From Firmicutes bacterium UBA4845 (GTDB lineage Bacteria > Bacillota > Clostridia > Tissierellales > Sedimentibacteraceae), in NCBI GenBank assembly GCA_002399975.1, contig DHER01000075.1:97906-161905 (forward strand): a stretch of DNA of 64,000 bases, in the 5' to 3' direction. Position 1 is the stretch's first letter. Every line of letters starts with the position of its first letter. Below, one piece after another: positions 18,599-26,557 of the stretch. A program made the position numbers and the translations under genes. The notes under the pieces are model-generated. The model did not search any database and was not told the origin of the DNA. It saw only the letters and a list, made by a program, of their open reading frames with translations.

Positions 18599-19051
18599 TT
18601 ATATTGTATAATTTTTTGCCATGCTTTTATTGGAAACAAATTCTTCAATAAAAATTTCTTCGCCTTTTTCAGCTTCTTTGTTGTGTTTTTCCAATTCCTT
18701 GTCTTTAAGTTTTTCAAGGCTGGTAATTTCCTTGTTCATGTTTACTATTTCCTGCCTTTTTGCTTCTATTTTCTTTATAATGTCGTGTTTTTCTTCTTCT
18801 TTAACTTCAATTTGTTTAAAAATACTTTCCATGAGCAGCTTGTAGTAGGTCATTTCCCCTACGGATATGGATATGCGCGACTTATTAACAAACTCCTGAT
18901 TTATATCCCTGAACTGGCGCTTTAGATTTTCAACAGCATCATTTATATTTTTCAAATCATTGTTTAAGCCGCTAAGCTCAATCTTAAAATTATCTAATAG
19001 CTGCTCCTTGATTTCCAGAACTTTCTGCAGTGAAAAGTTGAATTTTTTCAT
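18599..19051 (-). CDS. fliJ: Flagellar export chaperone FliJ
   Basis: A 150-residue, strongly coiled-coil protein starting 'MKKFNFSLQKVLEIKE', the FliJ N-terminal signature. FliJ inserts into the FliI ATPase ring and links it to FlhA. The ATG at 19051 is chosen because AGAGGTG lies at the right distance; an ATG seven codons upstream has no such site. It lies between fliI and fliK as in Bacillus, with no MgtE-like ylxF gene between. Confidence 0.9.
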   Translation of the reverse strand: MKKFNFSLQKVLEIKEQLLDNFKIELSGLNNDLKNINDAVENLKRQFRDINQEFVNKSRISISVGEMTYYKLLMESIFKQIEVKEEEKHDIIKKIEAKRQEIVNMNKEITSLEKLKDKELEKHNKEAEKGEEIFIEEFVSNKSMAKNYTI

Positions 19052-19102
19052 ATTGCACCTCTTTTTACCCATTGCTATCTGAACTATATATAGATAAAGG
19101 AA

Positions 19103-20410
19103 TCATATTTCACTCATCAATTGGATTGTTTCTTCAAATGTATATTTTTCGTTTACTCCCTGAGTTAAAAAATCATTAACCTTGTCTATCTTGCTTATTG
19201 CTTCATCCAGCTTGGGATTCGTACCTTTTTTGTAAGCACCGATAGAAATTAAATCATAATTTGCATAATAAACTGATAAAATATCCCGGATTTTTTTTGC
19301 GGCTTCCTTGTGCTTTTTTTCAACTATGTCATCCATTAATCTTGATATGCTTGCGTTTATGTCGATTGCAGGATAATGGTTGGAATTTGCAAGCTTTCGT
19401 GTCAAGACTATATGCCCGTCAACAATTCCTCTCACCGTATCTGATATGGGTTCATTCGTATCGTCCCCTTCCACCAGGACTGTATATATTCCGGTTATGG
19501 AGCCCTTATTGAAATTTCCGCTTCTTTCAAGAAGCTTCGGAAGCTCTGCATATATGGAAGGAGTGTATCCTCTGGAAACCGGAGGTTCTCCTGTTGCAAG
19601 GCCTATTTCTCTCTGAGCCATTGCAAATCTTGTAAGCGAATCCATCATTAAAAGCACGTCCTTGCCCTTGTCTTTAAAATATTCTGCTATGGTTGTGGCA
19701 ACCAGTGCGCATTTTACTCTAAGCATGGCAGGCTGGTCCGAGGTGGCAATTACCAGTACTGATCGCTTTAAGCCTTCCTCTCCCAGATCCTTGTCTATAA
19801 ACTCTCTTACTTCTCTTCCTCTTTCACCTACAAGTGCTATAACGTTAATATCTGCTTTAACATTTTTAGCTACCATTCCCATCAGCGTACTTTTTCCAAC
19901 GCCGCTGCCTGAAAATATTCCCATACGCTGTCCTTTGCCTATGGTAAGCAGTCCGTCTATAGCTTTTATTCCAAAGCTGAGACTTGAATCAATTCTTGGT
20001 CTTGACAGAGGATTTATGTATTCATTGTCAACACAGCAGTATTCGTCACTTGTAAATTGTTTGTCGTCATCTATAGGATGTCCTGTAGCATCTACTATCC
20101 TGCCTATAAGAAAATCTCCCACAGGAATTTTAAGCTTGTGCTTAGTTGATTTTACCAAGTTGCCGAGACCTATACCCTTAATATCCTCATATGGCATCAG
20201 CAGCACTCTTCCATCATTGAATCCCACAACCTCGGCACGTACAATTTTTTCGGTGGCATCTGTTTCTATTTCACAAATCTCCCCTATTTTATACTTGCTG
20301 CCGGTTGCCTCGATCATCATCCCGGATATTCTTTTTACTTTTCCTATGTTGGTACAAAGGTCTTCTTTAAGTATTTCCTGAATATTACTAAACCTGTTAT
20401 CAGACTGCAT
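19103..20410 (-). CDS. fliI: Flagellar export ATPase FliI
   Basis: FliI hydrolyses ATP to support flagellar protein export. The Walker A motif 'GSGVGKST' lies near residue 167, Walker B 'VLLMMDSLTRFAMAQREIGL' near 253, and the family-specific 'TGEPPVSRGYTPSIYAELP' directly after. At 435 residues it has normal length. Its start overlaps the end of fliH by 11 bases. Confidence 0.97.
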   Translation of the reverse strand: MQSDNRFSNIQEILKEDLCTNIGKVKRISGMMIEATGSKYKIGEICEIETDATEKIVRAEVVGFNDGRVLLMPYEDIKGIGLGNLVKSTKHKLKIPVGDFLIGRIVDATGHPIDDDKQFTSDEYCCVDNEYINPLSRPRIDSSLSFGIKAIDGLLTIGKGQRMGIFSGSGVGKSTLMGMVAKNVKADINVIALVGERGREVREFIDKDLGEEGLKRSVLVIATSDQPAMLRVKCALVATTIAEYFKDKGKDVLLMMDSLTRFAMAQREIGLATGEPPVSRGYTPSIYAELPKLLERSGNFNKGSITGIYTVLVEGDDTNEPISDTVRGIVDGHIVLTRKLANSNHYPAIDINASISRLMDDIVEKKHKEAAKKIRDILSVYYANYDLISIGAYKKGTNPKLDEAISKIDKVNDFLTQGVNEKYTFEETIQLMSEI

Positions 20411-21185
20411 TTTTATTTAATACCATCTCTTTTAAATTCTTAAGCTGAGTATTTATGCCTGCATCTACTATTCCATCTGGTGTTTCCACTATTGCACCGC
20501 CTTCCTCAATCTCTTCTGAAACCTCTATTTTTACGTCATCGGATATTTTGTTTAATTCATTAATCAGCTTCTTATCCGCTTGTACGGCAATAGCATCATC
20601 CTTGTCTGAAATATATATTTTAATCCACTCAACATTCCTGTAATCTTTAATTACACCTTCGATTATGGATACAACGGTATAATCTTCCGAATGAATTTTG
20701 TGTCTTATAATTTTTTCTGCTATATCAATTGAAAGTTTTGTTAAGTTTTTTTCATATTGTAAAATTATGGATTTTTTCTCTGTTTCTATCTTTTCAAGCA
20801 TCTGGGCAATTTCATTTAATACGGATTCATTTTGTTTTTGGAGCACATCTGTAATTTCTTCCTTACCAATCTTATAACCTTCAACATATCCTTGTTTTTT
20901 GCCCGCTTCCACGCCGCCATTGTAGCCTTTCTCATAACCTGCTGTCTTTTTTTGTTCTATTTCATCCTGAGCATCTTTTTTTGCAGTGCTGATTATTTTT
21001 AACGCCTCTTGTTTAGCTTCTTTTAAAATGGTTTCTCTTTGGTCGTATATTTCATATAAATCTTCCCTTAAAGAGCATAAAACTTCAGCTTCATGTTCTT
21101 TCATTTTCTTAGAACCAGTGTTTGATTGAATTTGATTGTCATAAATCACATATTCAGCTTTAATTATGTCAGACAATAATATCAT
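20400..21185 (-). CDS. fliH: Flagellar export regulator FliH
   Basis: FliH binds FliI and docks it at the C ring. The 261-residue protein has a long charged coiled coil (residues 30-140) including a glycine-rich 'YEKGYNGGVEAGKKQGYVEGYKIG' segment, typical of the Gly repeats of FliH, and a C-terminal V-ATPase E-subunit-like domain. The ATG at 21185 behind AAAGGTGG is preferred; the GTG three codons earlier lies inside that site. It overlaps the fliG end. Confidence 0.88.
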   Translation of the reverse strand: MILLSDIIKAEYVIYDNQIQSNTGSKKMKEHEAEVLCSLREDLYEIYDQRETILKEAKQEALKIISTAKKDAQDEIEQKKTAGYEKGYNGGVEAGKKQGYVEGYKIGKEEITDVLQKQNESVLNEIAQMLEKIETEKKSIILQYEKNLTKLSIDIAEKIIRHKIHSEDYTVVSIIEGVIKDYRNVEWIKIYISDKDDAIAVQADKKLINELNKISDDVKIEVSEEIEEGGAIVETPDGIVDAGINTQLKNLKEMVLNKNAV

Positions 21186-22188
21186 CCTTTCCACCTTTTG
21201 CTATAACCAACTCTCCTTCTTCTTCAAGGCGCCTGATAACAGATACGATTCTTTGCTGAGCTTCTTCCACATCTCTTAATCGTACATTATGTGTGTAATC
21301 CAATTCTGATTTTATTGTTTCTCCCATTTTTGTTGACATATTGTTGAATAAAGTATCAGCAACATCTTTGTTTGAACCCTTTATAGCATATACAAGATCC
21401 TTGCTGTCGACCTCGCGAAGGAATCTCTGTATACTCATTGAATCCATAGTAACAATGTCTTCAAATACAAACATTCTCATTCTGATTTCGTCTGAAAGTT
21501 TTGCATCCTTTTTGCTGAGTTCATCAAATATATACTTTTCATTGCTTCTGTCCATATTATTCATAATGTCAGCAACATAGTTTATTCCGCCTATTTCTGT
21601 AAAATCTACAGACACTATGGAATTGAATTTCTTTTCCAGCTCCTGCTCCACATACCTTATGATTTCAGGAGAAGTACGATCCATCTTTGCAATCCTTTCA
21701 ACCACATCTATGCGTTTTTCCTTCGGCAGATCCGCAATTACTGCTGATGCCTGATCTGCCCTTGCATAGGATAATATGAGAGCAATGGTTTGAGGATGCT
21801 CATTTTGTATAATTGCCAAAAGGTTTTTATAATCTGCTTTTCTTACAAATTCAAAGGATTTGGTTCTCATTGTCTTTGTAACTCTCTCTAAAAGACTTGT
21901 GGCAACTTGTGAACCAAAGGCTTTTTCAAGTACACTTCTCGCATATTCAAAACCGCCTTCGGTTATTACTTTTTGTGTGAGGCATAAATCATAAAAGTTT
22001 TTGAGTGTCTCTTCCATAGTTTCGGAATCCAAATGCTCCAGCCTGGATATTTCATATGTAAGCTGCTCAATCTCATCTTCTTTAAGAAACTTATATATTT
22101 TAGATGCATCATCCGCCCCGAGAGAAATAATAATAGCTGCAGCTTTTTGTTTACCTGATAATTTAGTTGTTTCCGCCATATTGTTCAT
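21169..22188 (-). CDS. fliG: Flagellar motor switch protein FliG
   Basis: FliG connects the FliF ring to FliM and receives torque from MotA. The 339-residue protein has the N-terminal FliF-binding domain ('LSGKQKAAAIIISLGADDAS'), the middle armadillo domain ('NEHPQTIALILSYARADQAS') and the C-terminal torque helix with charged residues ('MRMFVFEDIVTMDSMSIQRF'). A second ATG three codons in is also well spaced to AGAGG. Start overlaps fliF by 26 bases. Confidence 0.97.
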   Translation of the reverse strand: MNNMAETTKLSGKQKAAAIIISLGADDASKIYKFLKEDEIEQLTYEISRLEHLDSETMEETLKNFYDLCLTQKVITEGGFEYARSVLEKAFGSQVATSLLERVTKTMRTKSFEFVRKADYKNLLAIIQNEHPQTIALILSYARADQASAVIADLPKEKRIDVVERIAKMDRTSPEIIRYVEQELEKKFNSIVSVDFTEIGGINYVADIMNNMDRSNEKYIFDELSKKDAKLSDEIRMRMFVFEDIVTMDSMSIQRFLREVDSKDLVYAIKGSNKDVADTLFNNMSTKMGETIKSELDYTHNVRLRDVEEAQQRIVSVIRRLEEEGELVIAKGGKDDIIV

Positions 22189-23749
22189 CCTCTCCCTTTA
22201 ACCATGTTCTGATAAGCTGGGCTGCAATTTCTGGATTTGTTTCTGTAAAGTCCTTCAACTGCTTTTTAATAACTTGTTCCTGTGTTTCCTGAATCTTTAT
22301 TTCATCCTGTATGTCTTTCCATGAATAATCATCTGTAGCCGCCGCCTCTGTTTCCGGCGCAGTCTCTTCGGCCTTATTCTTCTTTCTTTTTCTAAGTATC
22401 ATGCTTATAATAAATGCCAATATTGCTATAATACCTAAGGCTATTCCGCCGTAAATGAGAATGTCCCTCAACTTCGTTCCTATCTCCTGAACATTAGAGC
22501 TGTCAACAGGAGCAGAAGGTGAATTAGGATCATAGAAATGAAAATTATGCAATGACACTTTCTCAGGCTCAATTCCTGTAGAGAAAGCAATAAGCTCTTT
22601 TACATCCTGCAGTTCTTGGTCTCTCATGCTTGTTTTATTGATCACCGCAGCTACCGTAAGATCTTCTATTTCTCCGGGATTATGCTCTATCTGCTCCTTA
22701 AGCTGACTTACAAGATAATTGATGGAATTGGAATCTCGGAAATATATGTTATCCCCTTCAATCACTACATCGGGATAAGTGGGAACCTCTGAATTTGATT
22801 CTGTACCTGCGACTCCTCCCACAGTTTCTCCCGGCCCGGTTATTTCCCTTTCGTTCTTTGTTTCACCGGGAACTCCTTGTTTTGTTTCTTCGTCAGGAAT
22901 ATACTGCAGCATTTCACTTATTTTTTTATCAAAATTAATATTGCATTTTGCAGAAACTTTAACATTTTCTGATCCATAAATTTTTGCCAGAAATTCGGTT
23001 ACTTCTTCTACTGTTTCTTTCTCAAACTTTTTTTCCACTTCAAGCTTAAGTTTAATTGTATTTGTTTGTTTTAACTCATCGCTTACCATGAGGCTGTTAC
23101 CGTCAGTATCAACAATAGCCACATTTTCTTCCTTCAGTCCTTCTACACTTTTAACCACAAGCTGCGTAATTCCGCTTGTTTGTGTCGGGGACAAGGAGTA
23201 ACCATCTGCAAGGTTAATTTTAACTGATGCGGAAGATTCCTCTTTTTCAGATTCCCATGCAAAATTCTTTTTATCAGGTACGTTAATTGTTACAATGGCA
23301 TCCTTTACACCATCAATGGTTTTTATTGAATCCTGAAGTCTTTCCTGCAGCTGAAATATTTCATATTGTCTCTTTTCATAGTCAGTAGTCATAAAATCAA
23401 TATTCTGAGTGAATACATCGTAATTTGCACCGGTTCGGGGATGTCCTGATTGTGCCAGCTTCATTCTTAATGCACTTTCCTGTTCTTCGGGTATCAATAT
23501 GGTTCCGTCACTTTCATATTTATAATCAACATTGTTTTCCTGAAGCTGCTTCATTACCTCTGCTGTTTCTTTTTCATCCATGCCATTGAAAAGTGCAACA
23601 TATCCTTTATTATTTAATACGATTGTCAAAATTACCGCTGCTACTAATATGGCAGCCGTTCCGCCTATAGTGATCTTTTTTGTTTTACTGCTTAATTTTC
23701 CCCAAAATTCTGTTATACTTTTCCAAATTTTTTTAAATTGTTCTGCCAT
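22163..23749 (-). CDS. fliF: Flagellar MS-ring protein FliF
   Basis: FliF builds the membrane MS ring. Two membrane helices bracket a large periplasmic-type domain: one near residues 27-47 and one near 433-455. The N-terminal RBM region has 'YVALFNGMDEKETAEVMKQL'; the C-terminal tail ('TNPEIAAQLIRTWLKGEDEQ') is the FliG-binding peptide. 528 residues is normal. Confidence 0.96.
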   Translation of the reverse strand: MAEQFKKIWKSITEFWGKLSSKTKKITIGGTAAILVAAVILTIVLNNKGYVALFNGMDEKETAEVMKQLQENNVDYKYESDGTILIPEEQESALRMKLAQSGHPRTGANYDVFTQNIDFMTTDYEKRQYEIFQLQERLQDSIKTIDGVKDAIVTINVPDKKNFAWESEKEESSASVKINLADGYSLSPTQTSGITQLVVKSVEGLKEENVAIVDTDGNSLMVSDELKQTNTIKLKLEVEKKFEKETVEEVTEFLAKIYGSENVKVSAKCNINFDKKISEMLQYIPDEETKQGVPGETKNEREITGPGETVGGVAGTESNSEVPTYPDVVIEGDNIYFRDSNSINYLVSQLKEQIEHNPGEIEDLTVAAVINKTSMRDQELQDVKELIAFSTGIEPEKVSLHNFHFYDPNSPSAPVDSSNVQEIGTKLRDILIYGGIALGIIAILAFIISMILRKRKKNKAEETAPETEAAATDDYSWKDIQDEIKIQETQEQVIKKQLKDFTETNPEIAAQLIRTWLKGEDEQYGGNN

Positions 23750-23777
23750 TTATAACTCCCAAATTATATACGTATAT

Positions 23778-24080
23778 CTAAACTCCCATACGCATTATTT
23801 CATTATAAGCATCTAAAGCTTTATTTTTTAGCTGTATAACTAAATTCAGGGATATTTCAGCTTTTTGTGCATTTATCATTAAATTATGCATGTCATCACT
23901 TTGCCCTGTGGAAAGCTCATAAATATCTTTATCAACCTTTGCATCAGACTCTAAATAGTTTTCAAGAGCATTGTCAAATATTGATTTAAATGAAAGCTTG
24001 TTTTTGCTTTCCCCTGATGTCTTGTTAATTTCATTAATTTGATTGATTCCTTTTATTGGCTGAATAGGTTCAATAAACAC
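23778..24080 (-). CDS. fliE: Flagellar hook-basal body complex protein FliE
   Basis: A 100-residue protein with the FliE signature: 'FKSIFDNALENYLESDAKVD' followed by 'DMHNLMINAQKAEISLNLVIQLKNKA' and a final 'AYNEIMRMGV'. FliE is the adaptor between the MS ring and the rod. Located between flgC and fliF as usual. Confidence 0.93.
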   Translation of the reverse strand: MFIEPIQPIKGINQINEINKTSGESKNKLSFKSIFDNALENYLESDAKVDKDIYELSTGQSDDMHNLMINAQKAEISLNLVIQLKNKALDAYNEIMRMGV

Positions 24081-24082
24081 GT

Positions 24083-24517
24083 TTACCTCCCGATTTCCAA
24101 AGTTTTCAACACCATCTGCTTGGTTGTATTAAGTGAGGTTATGTTTGCCTGATAAGCTCTGTAGGCTTCCATCATATCCACTGTTTCTTTAAGCGTATCT
24201 ACATTTGGCATATTTACATATCCGTTTTCATCTGCATCAGGATGCTGCGGATTGTATACAGGCTTAAATTCAGTTTCGTCTTCAATTATTTCCGAAACCT
24301 CCACACCAGCCGCTTTATAGTCGCTGATATTTTTTATCATCATATTTTTAAAATTGCTTGGAGATGATGACAAAACAACCATTTTTCTCCTGTAAGGGCC
24401 TCCATTTTCAGTTCTCGTAGTATCTTGATTTGCAATATTCTCTGATATTACATCCATTCTGAATCTTTGAGCGGTAAGACCCGACCCGCTTATATTAAGT
24501 GATTGTAAAAAAGACAT
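24083..24517 (-). CDS. flgC: Proximal rod protein FlgC
   Basis: 144 residues with the axial-family N terminus ('LNISGSGLTAQRFRMDVISE' followed by 'NIANQDTTRTENGGPYRRK') and C-terminal helix ('MMEAYRAYQANITSLNTTKQ'). The internal 'NPQHPDADENGYVNMPNVD' is characteristic of FlgC. It lies two bases after... the flgB-flgC-fliE order is the standard beginning of the operon. Confidence 0.95.
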   Translation of the reverse strand: MSFLQSLNISGSGLTAQRFRMDVISENIANQDTTRTENGGPYRRKMVVLSSSPSNFKNMMIKNISDYKAAGVEVSEIIEDETEFKPVYNPQHPDADENGYVNMPNVDTLKETVDMMEAYRAYQANITSLNTTKQMVLKTLEIGR

Positions 24518-24532
24518 ATTATACCTCCAAAA

Positions 24533-24922
24533 TTATTTTTTTCCTTCAGATATTACTGATTTTAGTTTGGAAAAATAAGAATTTATTTCTGTTATAGTAT
24601 ACATGTATTGAAGCTGTGTCTTTGCCAACTGCAAATTTTCTTTTTCTAAGTCAACATTGTTTTCATCAAGCCTTAAAGATTGGTTTTCATTTTCCTGGAT
24701 TATAATATTGCTGGAGTCTATTTCTTCGTTTATTTCTGCCCTGGTGTTTTTATCGATATGATTTAAATTTGCCTTTAAGATATTTTCAAAGTCAACAAAC
24801 TTGCTTTTATAACCGGGGGTGGAATAGTTTGCTATGTTTTCCATAGTGATTTGCTGTCTGAGCCAAAGCCCATCCAAGCTTTTATTAAGTAGATTAAGAT
24901 TTGTACTTTCAGTGATTTTCAT
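24533..24922 (-). CDS. flgB: Proximal rod protein FlgB
   Basis: First gene of the long operon. 129 residues with the FlgB N-terminal motif 'LWLRQQITMENIANYSTPGY' and a C-terminal 'KTQLQYMYTITEINSYFSKL' helix. The start lies only 26 bases after the end of the riboswitch terminator T run, so all expression of the operon from the promoter at 25127 passes through that switch. Confidence 0.95.
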   Translation of the reverse strand: MKITESTNLNLLNKSLDGLWLRQQITMENIANYSTPGYKSKFVDFENILKANLNHIDKNTRAEINEEIDSSNIIIQENENQSLRLDENNVDLEKENLQLAKTQLQYMYTITEINSYFSKLKSVISEGKK

Positions 24923-24947
24923 TTTATCTCCCTATTTAAAAATCAGC

Positions 24948-24978
24948 AAAAAAAATGCAACTTTTTTAGAAGTTGCCA
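24948..24978 (-). terminator. Riboswitch-controlled intrinsic terminator before flgB
   Basis: On the minus strand GCAACTT and AAGTTGC arms enclose a six-base loop and are followed by ATTTTTTTT. The 5' arm (TGGCAACT at 24971-24978) is an exact complement of AGTTGCCA (25026-25033), the 3' strand of the riboswitch P1 helix. The two pairings exclude each other. Confidence 0.9.
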
Positions 24979-25025
24979 CACAATATAATATGTTATATAT
25001 ATTCGAAAATATATAAATTTATCGA

Positions 25026-25106
25026 TGGCAACTGGCTGCCTTAGTTATTAGTACTTTAGGCCCTATAGTTTTGTGCCGCTGCCTTTCGACAGTTTTACCT
25101 TTTTCA
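25026..25106 (-). promoter_or_regulatory. Cyclic-di-GMP-I (GEMM-I) riboswitch aptamer
   Basis: On the minus strand the leader shows the GEMM-I layout. P1 pairs GGTAA(AACT) with AGTTGCC. The first inner hairpin is CTGTC-GAAA-GGCAG, with the GNRA tetraloop. The second domain contains ACTATAGGGCCTAAAG and ends with AAGGCAGCC, matching the conserved tetraloop-receptor and ligand-binding segments of the class. The P1 3' strand can instead pair with the terminator 5' arm as an antiterminator. Ligand binding stabilises P1 and frees the terminator, so I infer that high c-di-GMP stops flagellar operon transcription, as known for the flgB leader of Clostridioides difficile. P1 is interrupted by two unpaired adenines and is weaker than usual. 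Confidence 0.88.
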
Positions 25107-25126
25107 TTTATTAACCAATTAAATGT

Positions 25127-25155
25127 ATTATAATTTAAATCATTACAAAATGCAA
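25127..25155 (-). promoter_or_regulatory. Sigma-A promoter of the flagellar operon
   Basis: TTGCAT (25150-25155) and a perfect TATAAT (25127-25132) are separated by 17 bases on the minus strand. Transcription would start near 25119, about 15 bases before the riboswitch P1 helix. No SigD-type element is seen here. Confidence 0.85.
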
Positions 25156-25201
25156 GCTTTTTTGACAAAATTTGATAAAATTTTTATTTTTATGCAGCCT
25201 T

Positions 25202-25222
25202 AAAAAAAGTGCCGCCGCACCT
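25202..25222 (-). terminator. Possible terminator after csrA
   Basis: On the minus strand a GGTGC-GGCG-GCAC mini-hairpin is followed by seven T residues, 20 bases past the csrA stop codon. The stem is only four to five pairs, so efficiency is uncertain. Flagellin (hag), which follows csrA in Bacillus, is absent. Confidence 0.45.
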
Positions 25223-25242
25223 GCAATTTTTAATCGCTAATG

Positions 25243-25494
25243 CTACAGCCCTTTTCCTTTCTTTTCTTTTCCTTTTAATCTGTACTTTATATTATTTATG
25301 CTGTTCTTATCTATTTTTTCGGAAGCTGTAATATTGAATTCACAAGTATCTGCCAGTTCCTTCCTGATAATTTTTACTTCTTTAGGAGCATTGATTGCTA
25401 ATTTTACCTTGTCTTGAGAAATCTCAGAAATTATAATCTCGATGTCGTCTCCGATCATTATGGATTCTGACTCTTTTCTTTTTATAACAAGCAT
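25243..25494 (-). CDS. csrA: Translational repressor CsrA
   Basis: RNA-binding protein that blocks translation by binding GGA motifs; in Bacillus it represses flagellin synthesis. The 83-residue protein starts 'MLVIKRKESESIMIGDDIEI' and contains 'VKLAINAPKEVKIIRKELAD', both RNA-binding strands of the family. The C-terminal tail is Lys-rich. The ATG overlaps the fliW end by 13 bases and has GAGGAGGAG upstream. FliW next door is its protein antagonist. Confidence 0.95.
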   Translation of the reverse strand: MLVIKRKESESIMIGDDIEIIISEISQDKVKLAINAPKEVKIIRKELADTCEFNITASEKIDKNSINNIKYRLKGKEKKGKGL

Positions 25495-25943
25495 TGTTTC
25501 TCCTCCTCAGCTACAAGAATATTGTATCTGAGCGGATATGCATTTTGCAATATAACTTGCTTTGCTGTTTTAGTTTCAGGATTGATTGCTATAGGACTTT
25601 TTAAATTGGCCACTGAATCTTTTATATCTTCCTTTATTATAGCAATCACAAGGTATTTTAACTCTGCTTCATTTTTAACTACAAGTCCTGCTAAATCATC
25701 CTTGGTCAAAAGTGGTTCATAGTTTCTGAAAATAGTATATGGGTCAACGAGAACAAAGGACAAATCCGTATTGTCAAGAGATTGAAGAAACATTATGTCA
25801 TCTTCCGGACTATCCTTTAATATAACATAATTTGTATAATCTTCAAATCCATACATACCGCAGGTAAAGCTTATCACATCTTCGGGTTTAACTGTTATTT
25901 CTCCGAAGTCTCTGGTTTTTATATTTATTTCTTTATCAAGCAA
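25482..25943 (-). CDS. fliW: Flagellar assembly factor FliW
   Basis: FliW binds flagellin and CsrA: free FliW sequesters CsrA and permits flagellin translation. The 153-residue protein has the family elements 'PEDVISFTCGMYGFEDYTNY', 'LSFVLVDPYTIFRNYEP' and 'NLKSPIAINPETKTAKQVIL'. Translation appears to start at TTG (25943) behind AAGGAG and overlaps the preceding gene by eight bases. Confidence 0.94.
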   Translation of the reverse strand: MLDKEINIKTRDFGEITVKPEDVISFTCGMYGFEDYTNYVILKDSPEDDIMFLQSLDNTDLSFVLVDPYTIFRNYEPLLTKDDLAGLVVKNEAELKYLVIAIIKEDIKDSVANLKSPIAINPETKTAKQVILQNAYPLRYNILVAEEEKQCLL

Positions 25944-26544
25944 TGGTATTTATCTCCTTGTATTCAGGATCGGCACTGGGAGGAATATAAATAGGCGCAC
26001 CAATATAATTTACTTCGATTTTTGGATATTCCTTTATAATAAGTTCTATGTTGCCAGGTGTAAATTCTATATGGGGTCTTTGAAAATCCCAGTCGAAATC
26101 AAGCTTATCCATTTTAAAATTCATGGATATACCGCCTATATTCCAAGAAATGTCAGGTCTAACACTCGGTGCAAACCCAAGGTTGAAATTCACATCACTG
26201 AAAAATTTCCGCATTGCTATTTCAGGAATTGGATTGTCCATTAAATCAACATTAAGCATTAATTCACCTTCTCTTGCATATGAAGCTGAAGCTTCATATG
26301 CAGCCTTCACTCCTTTTTGGGCACTGTCTGCAACAGAACGCATTGCACTTTTTATCCCGGCGGAATATCTTGCCTCAATAGTATCTATGTTCAGCCTTGT
26401 AGGCTTCATCTGCATTTGAAATCCACCTTTGTCCCTCTTGAGTTCATATGTTGCATTAGTTGTTGCCATTTCATATCGCGCATTATTAACTTTAAGCTCA
26501 AAGGACATGGGAACTGTTTTCATTTCTAAAAGCGGTTCTATCAT
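25936..26544 (-). CDS. yviE: DUF6470/YviE family protein
   Basis: A 202-residue protein with the YviE hallmarks: 'MQMKPTRLNIDTIEARYSAG', a hydrophilic middle, 'DISWNIGGISMNFKMDKLDF' and 'DWDFQRPHIEFTPGNIELII', ending with a PPS-type tail. The gene order flgL-yviE-fliW-csrA is the same as in Bacillus subtilis. Function is not established; position suggests flagellin or hook-filament junction assembly. Confidence 0.85.
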   Translation of the reverse strand: MIEPLLEMKTVPMSFELKVNNARYEMATTNATYELKRDKGGFQMQMKPTRLNIDTIEARYSAGIKSAMRSVADSAQKGVKAAYEASASYAREGELMLNVDLMDNPIPEIAMRKFFSDVNFNLGFAPSVRPDISWNIGGISMNFKMDKLDFDWDFQRPHIEFTPGNIELIIKEYPKIEVNYIGAPIYIPPSADPEYKEINTIA

Positions 26545-26557
26545 AAACTACCTCCTG

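Noticed and set aside
19662..20381. Long open frame opposite fliI (239 codons)
   Set aside because: Shadow of a conserved gene with no ribosome binding site and no recognisable domain.
24990..25020. AT-rich palindrome TATATATTCGAAAATATATA between riboswitch and terminator
   Set aside because: Very AT-rich and probably only a linker; no evidence for independent function.
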